Shown here: positions 15,469 to 24,292 of the stretch, piece by piece
How positions within the stretch are numbered: the stretch's first letter is position 1
How the letters are laid out: each line of letters starts with the position of its first letter
The notes under the pieces: model-generated
The model's input: only the letters and a program-made list of their open reading frames with translations
Databases searched by the model: none
What the model was told of the DNA's origin: nothing
Position numbers and translations under genes: made by a program
DNA from: a bacterium
Lineage (GTDB): Bacteria > Methylomirabilota > Methylomirabilia > Methylomirabilales > 2-02-FULL-66-22
Direction: 5' to 3'
NCBI GenBank assembly: GCA_029580855.1
Contig: JAKPQH010000070.1
Span: forward strand, 1 to 54,684
DNA length: 54,684 nucleotides

Positions 15469-16743
15469 TCACCGCACCGTCACCGTGGGCACCACGGACA
15501 TGCCGGGCCCGATGACGTAGTGCGGATCCGGCGCATCGTCGAATACGATCTTCACGGGCACCCGCTGGACCACCTTTACATAGTTCCCCGTGGCGTTTTC
15601 CGGCGGCAAGAGGCTGAACGCCGCGCCGGAGCCCGCCTGGATGCTGTCCACGTGGCCTCGGAACGTCCGATCGGGATAGGCATCCACCGCGATCACGACC
15701 GGCTGCCCCGGGTGCATGGCGCGAAGCTGCGTCTCCTTGAAGTTGGCGACCACCCAGAGACGATCCGGGACAATGGACAGAAGCGGTTGCCCGACCTGGA
15801 CGTAGGCGCCCGGCTCGACACTCTTCCGCGTGATCCGCCCCGCCTCCGGCGCCGCGATCTTGGTATAGGACAGGTCGAGCTGCGCCTGGCGGACGGCGGC
15901 TTCCGCCTGCGCGATCTCTGCCGTCGCCGTGTCCACCTGCGACCGGCTGTAGGCGACCTGGCTTGGCGCCGCCTTTGCGGCTTCGAGGCGCGCCCGCGCC
16001 TCCCCGAGCTGGGATTCGGTCTGGCGGAGGCCGTCGCTGGCCGCCTGCTCGGCCTTCTGGGACGCCTCGAGTGCGGCGGTGGCGCTTCGATCCGCCGCCA
16101 CCGCCCTGTCCCGTTCCTGAGCAGAAACGGCGCGATCCTGGAACAGACGCTCGTAACGTTCCACGTCGGACCGAGCGCGCATGGCTTCGGCGGCCGCGGC
16201 CGTCACCTGTGCCCGCGCCTGCTCCAGTCGGCTGCGGGCAGTATCCACCTGCCGCGCCGCCGCGTCCACCCCTGCGACGGCCTGCGCGACGCCGGCCCCG
16301 GCGGTGGTGTCCGTCACCCGAACGTTGATCTCGGCGCTCCGCTGGCGTGCTTTGGCCGCCTCGAGGTTGGCCTGGGCCTGGGCGAGCTTGGCGGCAAAAT
16401 CGCGTGAATCCAGTTCCACCAACACATCGCCCCGTTTCACGTGCTGGTTATCGGTGACGAGCACCGCCGCCACGCTGCTCGCCACACGGGGGCTGACCGC
16501 GACCACGTCACCCGCGATAAACGCGTCGTCGGTGGATTCGTGGTCGAGGCTGTACATGTAGTAGTGCGCGGCAACCAGGGCGAGGATCAGCGCTGCCGCC
16601 GCCGGCAGTCCGATCCGCAGGGGATTTTGGAGCCATCGCCGGGCGGGGCCCGGCGGCGCCGCCTCGGCCGCCCCATCCCCGTTCGACGACGCCGGAGCCC
16701 GCTCCAGGACCTCCGGGGTATCCAGGAGAGGGTGCTCGCTCAT
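15469..16743 (-). CDS. emrA: EmrA/HlyD-family membrane fusion protein
   Basis: A periplasmic adaptor of 424 aa. One N-terminal TM segment (about 47-66) is followed by a biotinyl-lipoyl half-motif (VAAVLVTDNQHVKRGDVLVE) and a long Ala/Gln-rich coiled coil (about 115-290, heptad-like EAAKARQRSAEI, RLEQARAQVTAAAAE). The second half-motif, containing AAPEAGRI, and the beta-barrel domain come next (about 300-420). It bridges the MFS pump and an outer-membrane channel. AAAGGA stands just upstream of the ATG. It is first in a two-gene operon. Confidence 0.94.
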   Translation of the reverse strand: MSEHPLLDTPEVLERAPASSNGDGAAEAAPPGPARRWLQNPLRIGLPAAAALILALVAAHYYMYSLDHESTDDAFIAGDVVAVSPRVASSVAAVLVTDNQHVKRGDVLVELDSRDFAAKLAQAQANLEAAKARQRSAEINVRVTDTTAGAGVAQAVAGVDAAARQVDTARSRLEQARAQVTAAAAEAMRARSDVERYERLFQDRAVSAQERDRAVAADRSATAALEASQKAEQAASDGLRQTESQLGEARARLEAAKAAPSQVAYSRSQVDTATAEIAQAEAAVRQAQLDLSYTKIAAPEAGRITRKSVEPGAYVQVGQPLLSIVPDRLWVVANFKETQLRAMHPGQPVVIAVDAYPDRTFRGHVDSIQAGSGAAFSLLPPENATGNYVKVVQRVPVKIVFDDAPDPHYVIGPGMSVVPTVTVR

Positions 16744-17340
16744 GACCGTCCGTCCTTTCCACTGGGTGCGAGGTTTCGCCGCCCGCCCCCGAGCGCCGGG
16801 TTCAGATCCGTCGCCTCGGGGGAGGGCCGAGGCCGGGCGACCCGGATCTCCGGTGACTCACGGCTCCCCCGTACGGTGTTTCCACCGTTTCCCTCGGCGA
16901 CAAATGCAAGCAAATCACCAAGTCGCCTCCGGACACAGACGATTCGGAAAATCGCAACCTTGAGACCGAGCGTAGGCACTGGACGCTGCGGAAAGCGTCT
17001 ATCGTTGGACGGCTTGGTTGGACAAATGTGTCCAGACGTGGACACCCCGACCTCGTCCAACACGTGGCGTCACGACCGCTCCGAACCGTTCTCGGCGTGG
17101 CGTGGCGGCGGGCCGGTCGTGTTGTCGCCCGCTGGGGGATGGACCCACCGATTTCACGATGCGAGTCAAACAGAATCTGCGCTCCCGGCATGCGGAGCGA
17201 GACCCAACGGACCCGGTTTTGCGTGCGCAGAGCCAACGAGGCGACCCGGAGGGCACAAGCGAGGCACCCCTCGGGACCGCGCAGAGGCAAAAAACGCGGC
17301 GGACCCGAAGGGTGCGATGGGCGAAAACCCGGTTTGTCGG
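16744..17340. other. 597-bp spacer upstream of emrAB
   Basis: No convincing gene on either strand; the short open frames are Arg-rich artefacts. It must include the emrA promoter. It holds the triple TGGACA half-site cluster at 17019-17044. Confidence 0.45.
17019..17044. promoter_or_regulatory. Triple TGGACA/TGTCCA half-site cluster
   Basis: TGGACA-AATG-TGTCCA-GACG-TGGACA: three alternating half-sites spaced exactly 10 bp, making two overlapping palindromes on one face of the helix. It lies 276 bp upstream of emrA. Similar GTCCA-N4-TGGA(C/T) dyads occur at 17915-17928 and 17956-17969, below the sigma-54 activator gene. This is a candidate operator with an unknown regulator. Confidence 0.4.
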
Positions 17341-17634
17341 TTATTGGGCCCCGAGGTCCTCACCGTCGATGAAGTAGCCGGTCATCATATTCGTACCGTC
17401 TTTCTTGGTCACGTACATGATGGTCACCTGCTGCCCGATCCTGAGCGGCTCGACCGAGAGCCGCCGGGCGACGGACAGCGTCGGTCCGTTCACCAGCGTC
17501 ACCGTCGTCCCGTCCGGAGACACGCCGGCAATCGTGCCTTCGAAAGATTTTACGGAAGCGGCAAAGGCAGTCGAGACTGCCAGCGCGAAAACCAGCAGCG
17601 GTACCGCAAACAGACTCTTCATTGTGGTCTTCAT
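17341..17634 (-). CDS. Small secreted protein, beta-barrel-like (DUF1344-like)
   Basis: 97 aa. It has a clear Sec signal peptide (MKTTMKSLFAVPLLVFALAV, cleavage near AFA-A). The mature part is about 70 residues with alternating strands (EGTIAGVSPDGTTVTLVNG, then LRIGQQVTIMYV), resembling small periplasmic OB/DUF1344-like proteins. No enzyme motif is seen. AGGGGA precedes the ATG at good spacing; a second ATG follows 4 codons later. It stands alone between the efflux operon and the sigma-54 activator. Function unknown. Confidence 0.75.
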   Translation of the reverse strand: MKTTMKSLFAVPLLVFALAVSTAFAASVKSFEGTIAGVSPDGTTVTLVNGPTLSVARRLSVEPLRIGQQVTIMYVTKKDGTNMMTGYFIDGEDLGAQ

Positions 17635-17977
17635 CTTTCTGTTCCCCTTTCTTTACGTGGCCCGTTGGATCACCGTGGAGACATGCGTCGTGTGAACGCG
17701 ATTGTGCGTTCTCGGTATGCCTTCCGGCGATCCCAGGGTCGTTCGACGGGCCCTCCCTCCCGATCCCCGACGTTCGCGTCCCGTCGTCGTTTCAATCACG
17801 GCGCGGTGCGATGGCCGACGATGTTGCAGACACCGTGCCACACCTCAATGCCCACGTGCCCCGGCGCGAATGCAGGCAATATTGGAAAAACAACACGAGC
17901 AAAGATCCGAACCCGTCCAAGTGTGGATGCGAGGGCGTCCAGCGGTGAACGCCACGTCCACCGCTGGACAGCTTGGC
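17635..17977. other. 343-bp spacer between the small secreted protein and the sigma-54 activator
   Basis: I see no gene. It must hold the promoter of the small secreted protein. It also contains GTCCA-N4-TGGA dyads at 17915-17928 and 17956-17969 and the perfect hairpin at 17937-17969. Confidence 0.5.
17937..17969. terminator. Perfect 11-bp stem just below the sigma-54 activator stop codon
   Basis: GTCCAGCGGTG and CACCGCTGGAC pair perfectly around an 11-nt loop, 8 nt after the activator's stop on the minus strand. No T-tract follows. It could be a terminator stem or a regulator site, since it contains the dyad GTCCA-CCGC-TGGAC. Confidence 0.5.
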
Positions 17978-20098
17978 TTAGTCGAGAGAGAGGCCCAACT
18001 GCCGTAGGCGGGTATACAGCTTGGTGCGGGTGATGCCGAGTGCGGCCGCGGCCTGCGCCTTGTTCCCTTTCGCGCGCTCCAGGGCCGCAAGGATAGTATC
18101 TTTCTCGACATCAGCCAGGGAGCGGGGCCCTGCCGGAGCCGACGGACGGGCGGCGGCGTTCTCCTCTTGCGCCGGAGCTACGAGGCCGAAGTGCGCCGCG
18201 GTGAGGAGGCCCCCCTCCGCGACGATGAGCGCCCGCTCGACGGCATTCTGGAGCTCCCGGATATTGCCGGGCCACCGATGGGCCAGGAGCAGGCTGCGGG
18301 CGTCGCGGCTGATGCCGCACTCGCCACGCCCGATGCGCGGACCCAGCTCGCGCACGAAGTGGTGCGCCAGCAGGAGGATATCCTCGCCGCGCTCGCGCAG
18401 GGGCGGCAGGTGCACGCTGAAGACGTTCAGACGGTAGAAGAGGTCCTCGCGGAACTTCCCCTCGGCCACGGCGCGCGCCAGATCCCGGTTCGTCGCGGTG
18501 ATGAGCCGCACGTTCGCCCGGAGCGTCGCGGTGCCGCCGACGCGCTGGAACTCGTGCTCCTGGAGCACCCGCAACAGCTTCGCCTGCACCGCCGGCGCGA
18601 GATCCCCGATCTCGTCCAGGAGCAGGGTCCCGCCCGCGGCCACCTCGAAGCGGCCCAGCTTCTGCTTGTCCGCCCCCGTGAAGGCGCCCCGCTCGTGGCC
18701 GAACAATTCCGAGTCGACGAGAGTCTCGGGCAAGGCGGCGCAGTTGACGGCCACGAACGGCCCCTCGGCGCGCGGGCTGGCCAAATGGATGGCCCGAGCG
18801 ACCAGCTCCTTTCCGGTCCCGCTCTCGCCGGTGAGGAGCACCGTCGTCTCTGTCGGGGCCACCTTCGCGGCGCGGGCGAGGGCCTCGCGGAGCGCCGGCG
18901 CGCGCCCGATGATCCGCTCGAAGCCGTATTGGTTCGCCAATTCCTGGCGCAACCGGCTGAGGCGCTGCTCCAGATGGCGAGCCCGGCCCTCGGCCTCGAC
19001 ACGGTGCTGCTGCTCTGCGGCCAGGCGTTGGTGCTGGACCGCCACCACCACCTGCGCCGCGATCGCCTGCGCGATCTCGACGTCGGCGCTGTCATACCAC
19101 TCGGGAGGCCGCTTCACGAAGAACAGGACACCGCCGACCTGCTCGTAGAGCCAGAGCGGGACTGACAGCAAGGAGCGATTGCCGTGGTCGAGGATGCGGC
19201 GATCCCCCGGCTTGGCCGGGTCTAGCTCCCGCTGGGCGTCGCGGATACACACCGGGGTTCCGGCCTGAACCGTGACGGAGAACGAGAGATCGTCGAACGG
19301 GATTCGCGCCGACGAGGCCGGACCGGGCGCGTCGCTCACCCGACCCACCAGCTCCATATCACGGCCGCTCTCCGCGAGAAGACGTACGCCCATCACATCG
19401 AAATCCAGCGCAGGGCGCACGGCCTCCGCCACCCGCTCGAAGTTCTCCACGAGATTCAGGCTCGCGCCAAAGACGGGCGCCAGCCCGCCAAGCGCGGCCA
19501 GCCGGCGCCGACGTCGCTGTTCGCGATGGAGGAGGACCACGTTCTCGATGAGCGGCGCGATCAGGTCGGCTATCTCGCGAGCCCCGGCGGCATGCGCAGC
19601 CGAGTACGCCCCGGGTGTGTAGCTCCCGATCACGAGGGCCCCGATGACTTTCCCCCGGCTGGTAAGCGGTGCCGTGATCCGTGACCGGACGCCGAGGCGC
19701 AAGGCGCCGCCCGGATCGGCGCCCTGCCCCGCGAATCGCGGGTCGGTCTCGAAATCGCCCACGAGCGCCGTTTCCCCAGTCAGCACCGGCCCCAGGAACA
19801 GCTCAGCCGGCGCGTACCGGCCACCAGGATCGAAATCGAGTGTGTAGGATCCCTCGTATTGCGGCTGGCTCGGAGCGGCGTACTCGGCGAAAACGGACAG
19901 GCGCCCGCCTTCCTCCAGATACAGAATCAGTGAGCGATCGTGAGGGAGCATACGTTGAAGGCGCGTGGAGAACTCGGCCAGGAAACGGTGGGGGTCAAAC
20001 GCATCTTGCATCGCGCGGCCGATCGCCGCGAGGGGAGCGAGGAAATCGGGGTTCATGTCACTCATGCTGGTCTCGACGGGAGCCGGGTGTGCCGACAT
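17978..20098 (-). CDS. Sigma-54-dependent transcriptional activator with two GAF domains
   Basis: An enhancer-binding protein of 706 aa, FhlA/NorR-like in layout. Two GAF sensor domains (about 20-185 and 200-365) lead into a short coiled coil. The AAA+ domain (about 385-620) has Walker A GESGTGKE, the sigma-54-contacting GAFTGA loop ([18 protein letters not shown]), Walker B LLLDEIGD and the arginine-finger region REDLFYRL. A Fis-type HTH closes the protein ([20 protein letters not shown]). There is no receiver domain, so the GAF ligand probably controls it. I start at the ATG at 20098; the frame is open to 20248, and another ATG lies 11 codons in. A consensus sigma-54 promoter in this window is at 54001-54016. 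Confidence 0.95.
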   Translation of the reverse strand: MSAHPAPVETSMSDMNPDFLAPLAAIGRAMQDAFDPHRFLAEFSTRLQRMLPHDRSLILYLEEGGRLSVFAEYAAPSQPQYEGSYTLDFDPGGRYAPAELFLGPVLTGETALVGDFETDPRFAGQGADPGGALRLGVRSRITAPLTSRGKVIGALVIGSYTPGAYSAAHAAGAREIADLIAPLIENVVLLHREQRRRRRLAALGGLAPVFGASLNLVENFERVAEAVRPALDFDVMGVRLLAESGRDMELVGRVSDAPGPASSARIPFDDLSFSVTVQAGTPVCIRDAQRELDPAKPGDRRILDHGNRSLLSVPLWLYEQVGGVLFFVKRPPEWYDSADVEIAQAIAAQVVVAVQHQRLAAEQQHRVEAEGRARHLEQRLSRLRQELANQYGFERIIGRAPALREALARAAKVAPTETTVLLTGESGTGKELVARAIHLASPRAEGPFVAVNCAALPETLVDSELFGHERGAFTGADKQKLGRFEVAAGGTLLLDEIGDLAPAVQAKLLRVLQEHEFQRVGGTATLRANVRLITATNRDLARAVAEGKFREDLFYRLNVFSVHLPPLRERGEDILLLAHHFVRELGPRIGRGECGISRDARSLLLAHRWPGNIRELQNAVERALIVAEGGLLTAAHFGLVAPAQEENAAARPSAPAGPRSLADVEKDTILAALERAKGNKAQAAAALGITRTKLYTRLRQLGLSLD

Positions 20099-20405
20099 CG
20101 GGGGCGGTTTCCGCCCGGGGGGGTCATGACCGCCGGGCCCGGATACGCCGTGCCGGCGTGCGGCCCGAACGAGGCGCGGCGGCCGGAAACACCCGCCCCC
20201 GCCGGCGTCCGAGCCGGTATCGTAGCATCCTCGGCCTTCCTTCTCCAACCGAAAGACGCGGTCGGCGCCGCGCCGCCCGCCGTGTCCGTTTTTTGTCGAT
20301 CAGGTCCTGGGCGGGCGGACGGCGTCGGCGATCGGTGTCTGGGTGTCCCGCAAGCGGCGCGGCCGCAACGGCGGACGGCAGCCGCGGCGGCGCGACGGCC
20401 TACGC
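20099..20405. other. 307-bp spacer upstream of the sigma-54 activator
   Basis: GC-rich and without a gene I can support. It should carry the activator promoter; no clear -35/-10 or -24/-12 element was seen. Confidence 0.4.
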
Positions 20406-21089
20406 CTACCCCCGCCAGCCGGGGACCTGGATGATTTCGCGCTGGGGCAGCTTGAGACAGGTGAGCTTTCCGCCATAGACGCAGCCGGTGTCGATGCCGA
20501 TCCGGTCCTCGGCCATGAGGACCTGCCGGAGCGGCGTGTGGCCGAAGACCACCGGCTTCGGATACCTGCCGATGAACTTGAAGAACTCCTGGCGGATCCA
20601 GATGAGGTCGTGGGCGCTCTGCTCCGCAAGCGGGGTGAGCGGGCGGACGCCGGCGTGCACGATAAGGTAGTCGGGCGTCTCGTACATCAGCCGCAGACTT
20701 CGGAAGAAGGCCAGGTGTGCCGCCGGGATCCCGTCGGGGCTCCCCCCGTAACTCTCCAGGGTCGCCCGCCCCCCGTTCTCCAGATAGATCTCCTCGTCTT
20801 CACCTGCAAGAAAATCGAGCAGCATCCGTTCGTGGTTGCCCATCAGGAAGACACCCCGGTACGGCAGACCGAGCAGCCGATCGACCACCCCCCGGGACTG
20901 AGGACCGCGATCGATGTAGTCGCCGACAAAGACCACCTCGTCTTCGGCCCGGGGGGCGATTTTCGCCAACAGTCGGTCCAACGGACCCAGGCAGCCGTGG
21001 ATGTCTCCGACGACGTAGGTGACCGGCGGTCCGTTTTCCGCGACATCGGCCGTGGCTGGTTTGTCTCTGAGCCATCGTAACATCTGCAT
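20406..21089 (-). CDS. PPP-family metallophosphoesterase (serine/threonine phosphatase / ApaH-like)
   Basis: A cytosolic dinuclear metallophosphatase of 227 aa. The three PPP signatures are intact: GDIHG (about 28), GDYIDRG (about 56) and GNHE (about 85), followed by His ligands in LIVHAGVRP and VFGHTPL. Its size matches bacterial PrpA/PrpB-type protein phosphatases and ApaH-like Np4A hydrolases; sequence alone does not separate these. The start is the ATG at 21089; another ATG is two codons later and no strong Shine-Dalgarno helps. It lies upstream of the sigma-54 activator, separated by about 300 bp. Confidence 0.92.
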   Translation of the reverse strand: MQMLRWLRDKPATADVAENGPPVTYVVGDIHGCLGPLDRLLAKIAPRAEDEVVFVGDYIDRGPQSRGVVDRLLGLPYRGVFLMGNHERMLLDFLAGEDEEIYLENGGRATLESYGGSPDGIPAAHLAFFRSLRLMYETPDYLIVHAGVRPLTPLAEQSAHDLIWIRQEFFKFIGRYPKPVVFGHTPLRQVLMAEDRIGIDTGCVYGGKLTCLKLPQREIIQVPGWRG

Positions 21090-21148
21090 CGCTCACGGAC
21101 CCGTGGTGCGCTTCGGCCGGGCGGACGCTCCGGGAACGCGGCGGCCCC

Positions 21149-21703
21149 TCATCCGGTCGATGCCGCAGCCCGCACGGTCGCCACCCAGAGAATCGCCAAT
21201 TTGGTGGCGCCGCAGGTGATCCGGTCGTCCTGGGCCATGGCCAGCGCCTCGGGGAATGGAAACGCTCGCCGCTCGAGTTGCTCGTCCGGATCGGCGGGAA
21301 GCGGATCGGGCGTCAAATCCTCCCCCAGATAAACGTGGATAACCTCATCCAGATAGGCGTTGTTTGGCCAGAAGCTCCCGAGACGCCGCAGGCGGCCGGC
21401 GCGGTACCCGGTCTCCTCGCGCAGCTCGCGCTGGGCGGCCTCGTCCGGGGACTCCCCCGGATGCAGACCGCCCCCCGGAATCTCCCAGCAGAAGCTTTGC
21501 GCGACGTGGCGATACTGGCGGACCAACAGGATCTGCCCGTCCGCGGCCACCGGCACGACCCCGGCGCTCTGGCCCAGCTGCATGACCGGATAGCACCGCT
21601 TGCGCCCCGCAGGCAGCTGCACCATGTCCTCCCGGATCACGACCCTGTCGTGCCGATGCAGCGTACGGCTCCCGAGTCGCTTCCAGGGCCTCAGTTCTTC
21701 CAT
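21149..21703 (-). CDS. NUDIX hydrolase, ADP-ribose pyrophosphatase-like
   Basis: 184 aa. The full Nudix box is present (GGGLHPGESPDEAAQRELRE, then ETGY; about residues 87-110), preceded by the ADP-ribose pyrophosphatase-like region VVPVAADGQILLVRQYRHVA and the proline-containing PNNAYLDE segment downstream. It probably hydrolyses ADP-ribose or related nucleoside diphosphate derivatives. The ATG at 21703 begins where the family begins; the longer open frame to 21823 is Arg/Pro-rich and unsupported. It sits between PIG-L deacetylase and metallophosphatase genes on the same strand. Confidence 0.92.
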   Translation of the reverse strand: MEELRPWKRLGSRTLHRHDRVVIREDMVQLPAGRKRCYPVMQLGQSAGVVPVAADGQILLVRQYRHVAQSFCWEIPGGGLHPGESPDEAAQRELREETGYRAGRLRRLGSFWPNNAYLDEVIHVYLGEDLTPDPLPADPDEQLERRAFPFPEALAMAQDDRITCGATKLAILWVATVRAAASTG

Positions 21704-21835
21704 GGCCCGTCTCGCAGGTGCGGAGGTCGCCGCCCGAGGCCTCCGGTCCGCGGTCCGCGGTGGAACCCTCCCCACAGGGGGCGACCCTGCGGTCCCGTTG
21801 AACCGCACCACCCGGAACCGCACACCGCGAACCTC

Positions 21836-22537
21836 CTACGCAAACAGCGGCAGCGGGTCCTCGATCTTCAGGACGTCCTGAACGTAGAAGCCCTGGCCGT
21901 ACTTCGCGCCGACCTGGGCCCCGAGATACGCCGCGAACGCCTCCAGTCGGGTGGGGAAGAACTTCGGTCGATCCGGTCGCTCGAACTGCGACTTGTGATT
22001 GGCGAGCGCCTTGATCGCCAGCGGAAATTCCTCGTCGACCGGTACGATGAATGTCGGTTTCATAAACGGCGGGAGAAAATAGTACAGGACCCTCCTCACC
22101 GCGTGGGGCGGCCCCGCCACCGGAAACTTCTCCAGGTGGGCGAAGTTCACGCCGTGCGAGACGACGTGCCCGCAGGCGATGTGGTCCGCGTGGCCGCGCC
22201 CCCGCCCCGGCTCCAGATCGTAGTACGGTGCGAGGACGATCTGCGGCCGGTACTTGCGCACCAGCGAGGCGACGATGGCCCGATTCGCATTCGAATCGTC
22301 CAGACGCGTGTCCCCGAGGTCCAGGACCTCGTGGACGTCCAGCTCAAGATCGCGCGCAGCGCGCTGCGTCTCCTCCAGGCGGATCTCGGGCGTCCCGCTG
22401 CCCATATCCCCCTCGGTGAGAATGATCATCCCGGTGCGATAGCCCCGGCGTTTCATCTTCAGCAGAAACGCTCCGGTCCCAATCTCGGCATCGTCCGGAT
22501 GCGGCCCAAAGGTCAAGAAGTGCAGCGGCTCCTGCAT
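21836..22537 (-). CDS. PIG-L family zinc deacetylase (BshB1-like)
   Basis: 233 aa. The zinc-binding HPDD motif (GPHPDDAEIGTGAFLL, about residue 13) and the second ligand region (GRGRGHADHIACGHVV, about 110) define a PIG-L/LmbE deacetylase acting on N-acetylglucosaminyl compounds. Sequence pattern and length are close to BshB1 of bacillithiol synthesis, but no bshA or bshC is present, so the substrate is open. AGAGGAAG precedes the ATG at 22537 by 4 nt; the frame is open far upstream, but that part is not conserved. The spacer to the beta-CASP gene (22538-22821) looks empty. Confidence 0.92.
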   Translation of the reverse strand: MQEPLHFLTFGPHPDDAEIGTGAFLLKMKRRGYRTGMIILTEGDMGSGTPEIRLEETQRAARDLELDVHEVLDLGDTRLDDSNANRAIVASLVRKYRPQIVLAPYYDLEPGRGRGHADHIACGHVVSHGVNFAHLEKFPVAGPPHAVRRVLYYFLPPFMKPTFIVPVDEEFPLAIKALANHKSQFERPDRPKFFPTRLEAFAAYLGAQVGAKYGQGFYVQDVLKIEDPLPLFA

Positions 22538-22821
22538 GAGGCTTCCTCTCCGATTCGTCCGCGCGAGCCCGGCCGCCGGTCTCGTGACATCGGCACGGCC
22601 TCTCCGGGATCGTCGCGGCTCCGCGTGCAGAGTTGTCGGAAAGAGCCGGCCGCCGCCCTCGGCGGCGCGACCGGCTCGACGCAAACCGCAGGACAGATTA
22701 GGGGCCGAGACCCCAAAAGTCAATCCGCCCCCCGCACGGCGCCATATTCGCGGCGCGGCGGGGCCGGTCGGTTGCGCAAGATCCATCGGGGTCCGCCGGC
22801 GCAAAAAGGTCCGGCGGCGTC

Positions 22822-24213
22822 TCAGACGCGGACGAACTCGCCCAGCATCGGCGTCTGCACGCCCGGGATCCCCGTGTCCGTCAGACGCCTCGCGAAAGCC
22901 TCGGACTGCTCCTCCTCGCCATGAACGAGGAACGTCGTGCGCAGCCGGCCGCCGCACCGTTCCACAAAATCCAACAGGTCGTCCCGGTCGGCGTGGGCGC
23001 TGAAGGCGTCCATGACCACGACTTCCGCCTCCAGCGGACGCTCCACCCCGAAGATCTTCACCTCGGGCTTCCGCTCGGCAATGCGCCGGCCCAGCGTGTG
23101 CTGCGCCTGGTAGCCGATGATCAGCACCATGTTCTTGGCGTCCTCGACCGCGTTGCGCAGATGGTGCAGGATGCGACCCGCCTCGCACATCCCCGACGCG
23201 GCGATGATCATCATCGGCCCGTCCTGACCGTTCAACGCCTTCGATTCCTCCACATCGCTGATATACCGCAGATTCTCAAAGCCGAACGGATCCCCGCGCC
23301 GGCGCAGGAACGACCGCGTATCCGCGTCAAAGCATTCGGGGTGCAGCTTGAATATCTCCGTGATCCGCACCGACAGCGGGCTGTCCACGTAGATGGGAAT
23401 CGCGGGGATCGCTCCGCTGTCGGTCAAGCGGTGGAGGGCGTACACGAATTCCTGCGTGCGCTCCAGCGCGAAACTGGGCACCAGGATCTTCCCCTGGCGC
23501 GCCACCGCCCGGTTCACCACCTCGGTCAGCTGGGCTTCCATGCCGGACATGGGCGAGTGCAGGCGGTCGCCGTACGTCGTTTCCAGGAGGAGCACGTCAG
23601 GGAGCTCCGGGATCTCGGGGTCCCGCAGGATGGCCATGTTACGCCGCCCCAGGTCCCCGCTGAAGACCAGCCGCAAGCGGTCCGAAGGACGGTCGATGTC
23701 GAGCTGGACGATGGCCGACCCCAGCACGTGCCCGGCGTCCAGAAAGGTGCAGGTCACCCCGGGGAGCACCGCTGCCGGCTGGCGGTACCCGAGCGTCCTG
23801 AAGCGGGCCAAGGCGTTGATGGCGTCGGCCTCGGTGTACAGCGGGACGACGGGCTCGTCCAGTCGGTCGCCGTATTTCCGGTTGAGAAACTCCGCATCGG
23901 CTTCCTGGATGCGCGCGGAATCCCGCAGCATGACACTGCACAGGTCCCGCGTGGCGGGTGTGCAGGTGATGCCGCCGCGGAAGCCGTTCTTCACCAGCGT
24001 GGGGATGTTGCCCGCGTGGTCGATATGGGCGTGCGACAGGACCATGGCGTCCACGCCGCGAGGATCGAAGGGCAAGTTGCGGTTCCGCTCGTTCGACTCG
24101 CGCCGCCGACCCTGGTAGAGACCGCAGTCCAGGAGCAGCCGCGCCCCGTCGAACTCCAGCAGATGCTGCGACCCGGTGACGGTGCGCGCCGCACCCGCGA
24201 AGAAGATGCGCAT
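22822..24213 (-). CDS. Beta-CASP metallo-beta-lactamase-fold ribonuclease (CPSF73-like)
   Basis: A cytosolic zinc nuclease of 463 aa. MBL motifs are complete: HAHIDHAG (HxHxDH, about 61), GHVLGSA (His, about 162), FSGDLG (Asp, about 187). The beta-CASP cap carries ETTYG, YVDSPLS and MIIAASGMCEAGRI. The C-terminal RNA-specificity part ends with MDAFSAHADRDDLLDF and LVHGEEEQ. This set fits bacterial CPSF/RNase J relatives that cleave or trim RNA. GGAGG lies just upstream of the ATG. An 8-bp repeat array fills the spacer to the M20 gene upstream (24232-24287). Confidence 0.94.
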   Translation of the reverse strand: MRIFFAGAARTVTGSQHLLEFDGARLLLDCGLYQGRRRESNERNRNLPFDPRGVDAMVLSHAHIDHAGNIPTLVKNGFRGGITCTPATRDLCSVMLRDSARIQEADAEFLNRKYGDRLDEPVVPLYTEADAINALARFRTLGYRQPAAVLPGVTCTFLDAGHVLGSAIVQLDIDRPSDRLRLVFSGDLGRRNMAILRDPEIPELPDVLLLETTYGDRLHSPMSGMEAQLTEVVNRAVARQGKILVPSFALERTQEFVYALHRLTDSGAIPAIPIYVDSPLSVRITEIFKLHPECFDADTRSFLRRRGDPFGFENLRYISDVEESKALNGQDGPMMIIAASGMCEAGRILHHLRNAVEDAKNMVLIIGYQAQHTLGRRIAERKPEVKIFGVERPLEAEVVVMDAFSAHADRDDLLDFVERCGGRLRTTFLVHGEEEQSEAFARRLTDTGIPGVQTPMLGEFVRV

Positions 24214-24231
24214 GGCTTTCCTCCGGAAAGA

Positions 24232-24289
24232 GGCGATCAGGCAATTGGGCGATTTGGCAGCTTGGCGATTTGGCAGTTGCCCAATTGCC
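24232..24289. repeat. 8-bp degenerate tandem array with 10-bp inverted ends
   Basis: Seven contiguous octamers close to GGC(A/G)(A/G)TTN run from 24232 to 24287 (GGCGATCA, GGCAATTG, GGCGATTT, GGCAGCTT, GGCGATTT, GGCAGTTG, CCCAATTG). GGCAATTGGG (24240-24249) and CCCAATTGCC (24280-24289) are perfect 10-bp inverted copies, so the array can close into a hairpin. The same unit occurs at 35332-35456. Confidence 0.85.
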
Positions 24290-24292
24290 GCC

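Noticed and set aside
17028..17372. A 114-codon plus-strand frame near the small secreted protein
   Set aside because: It runs into the end of a signal-peptide gene on the other strand and has an artefact-like composition.
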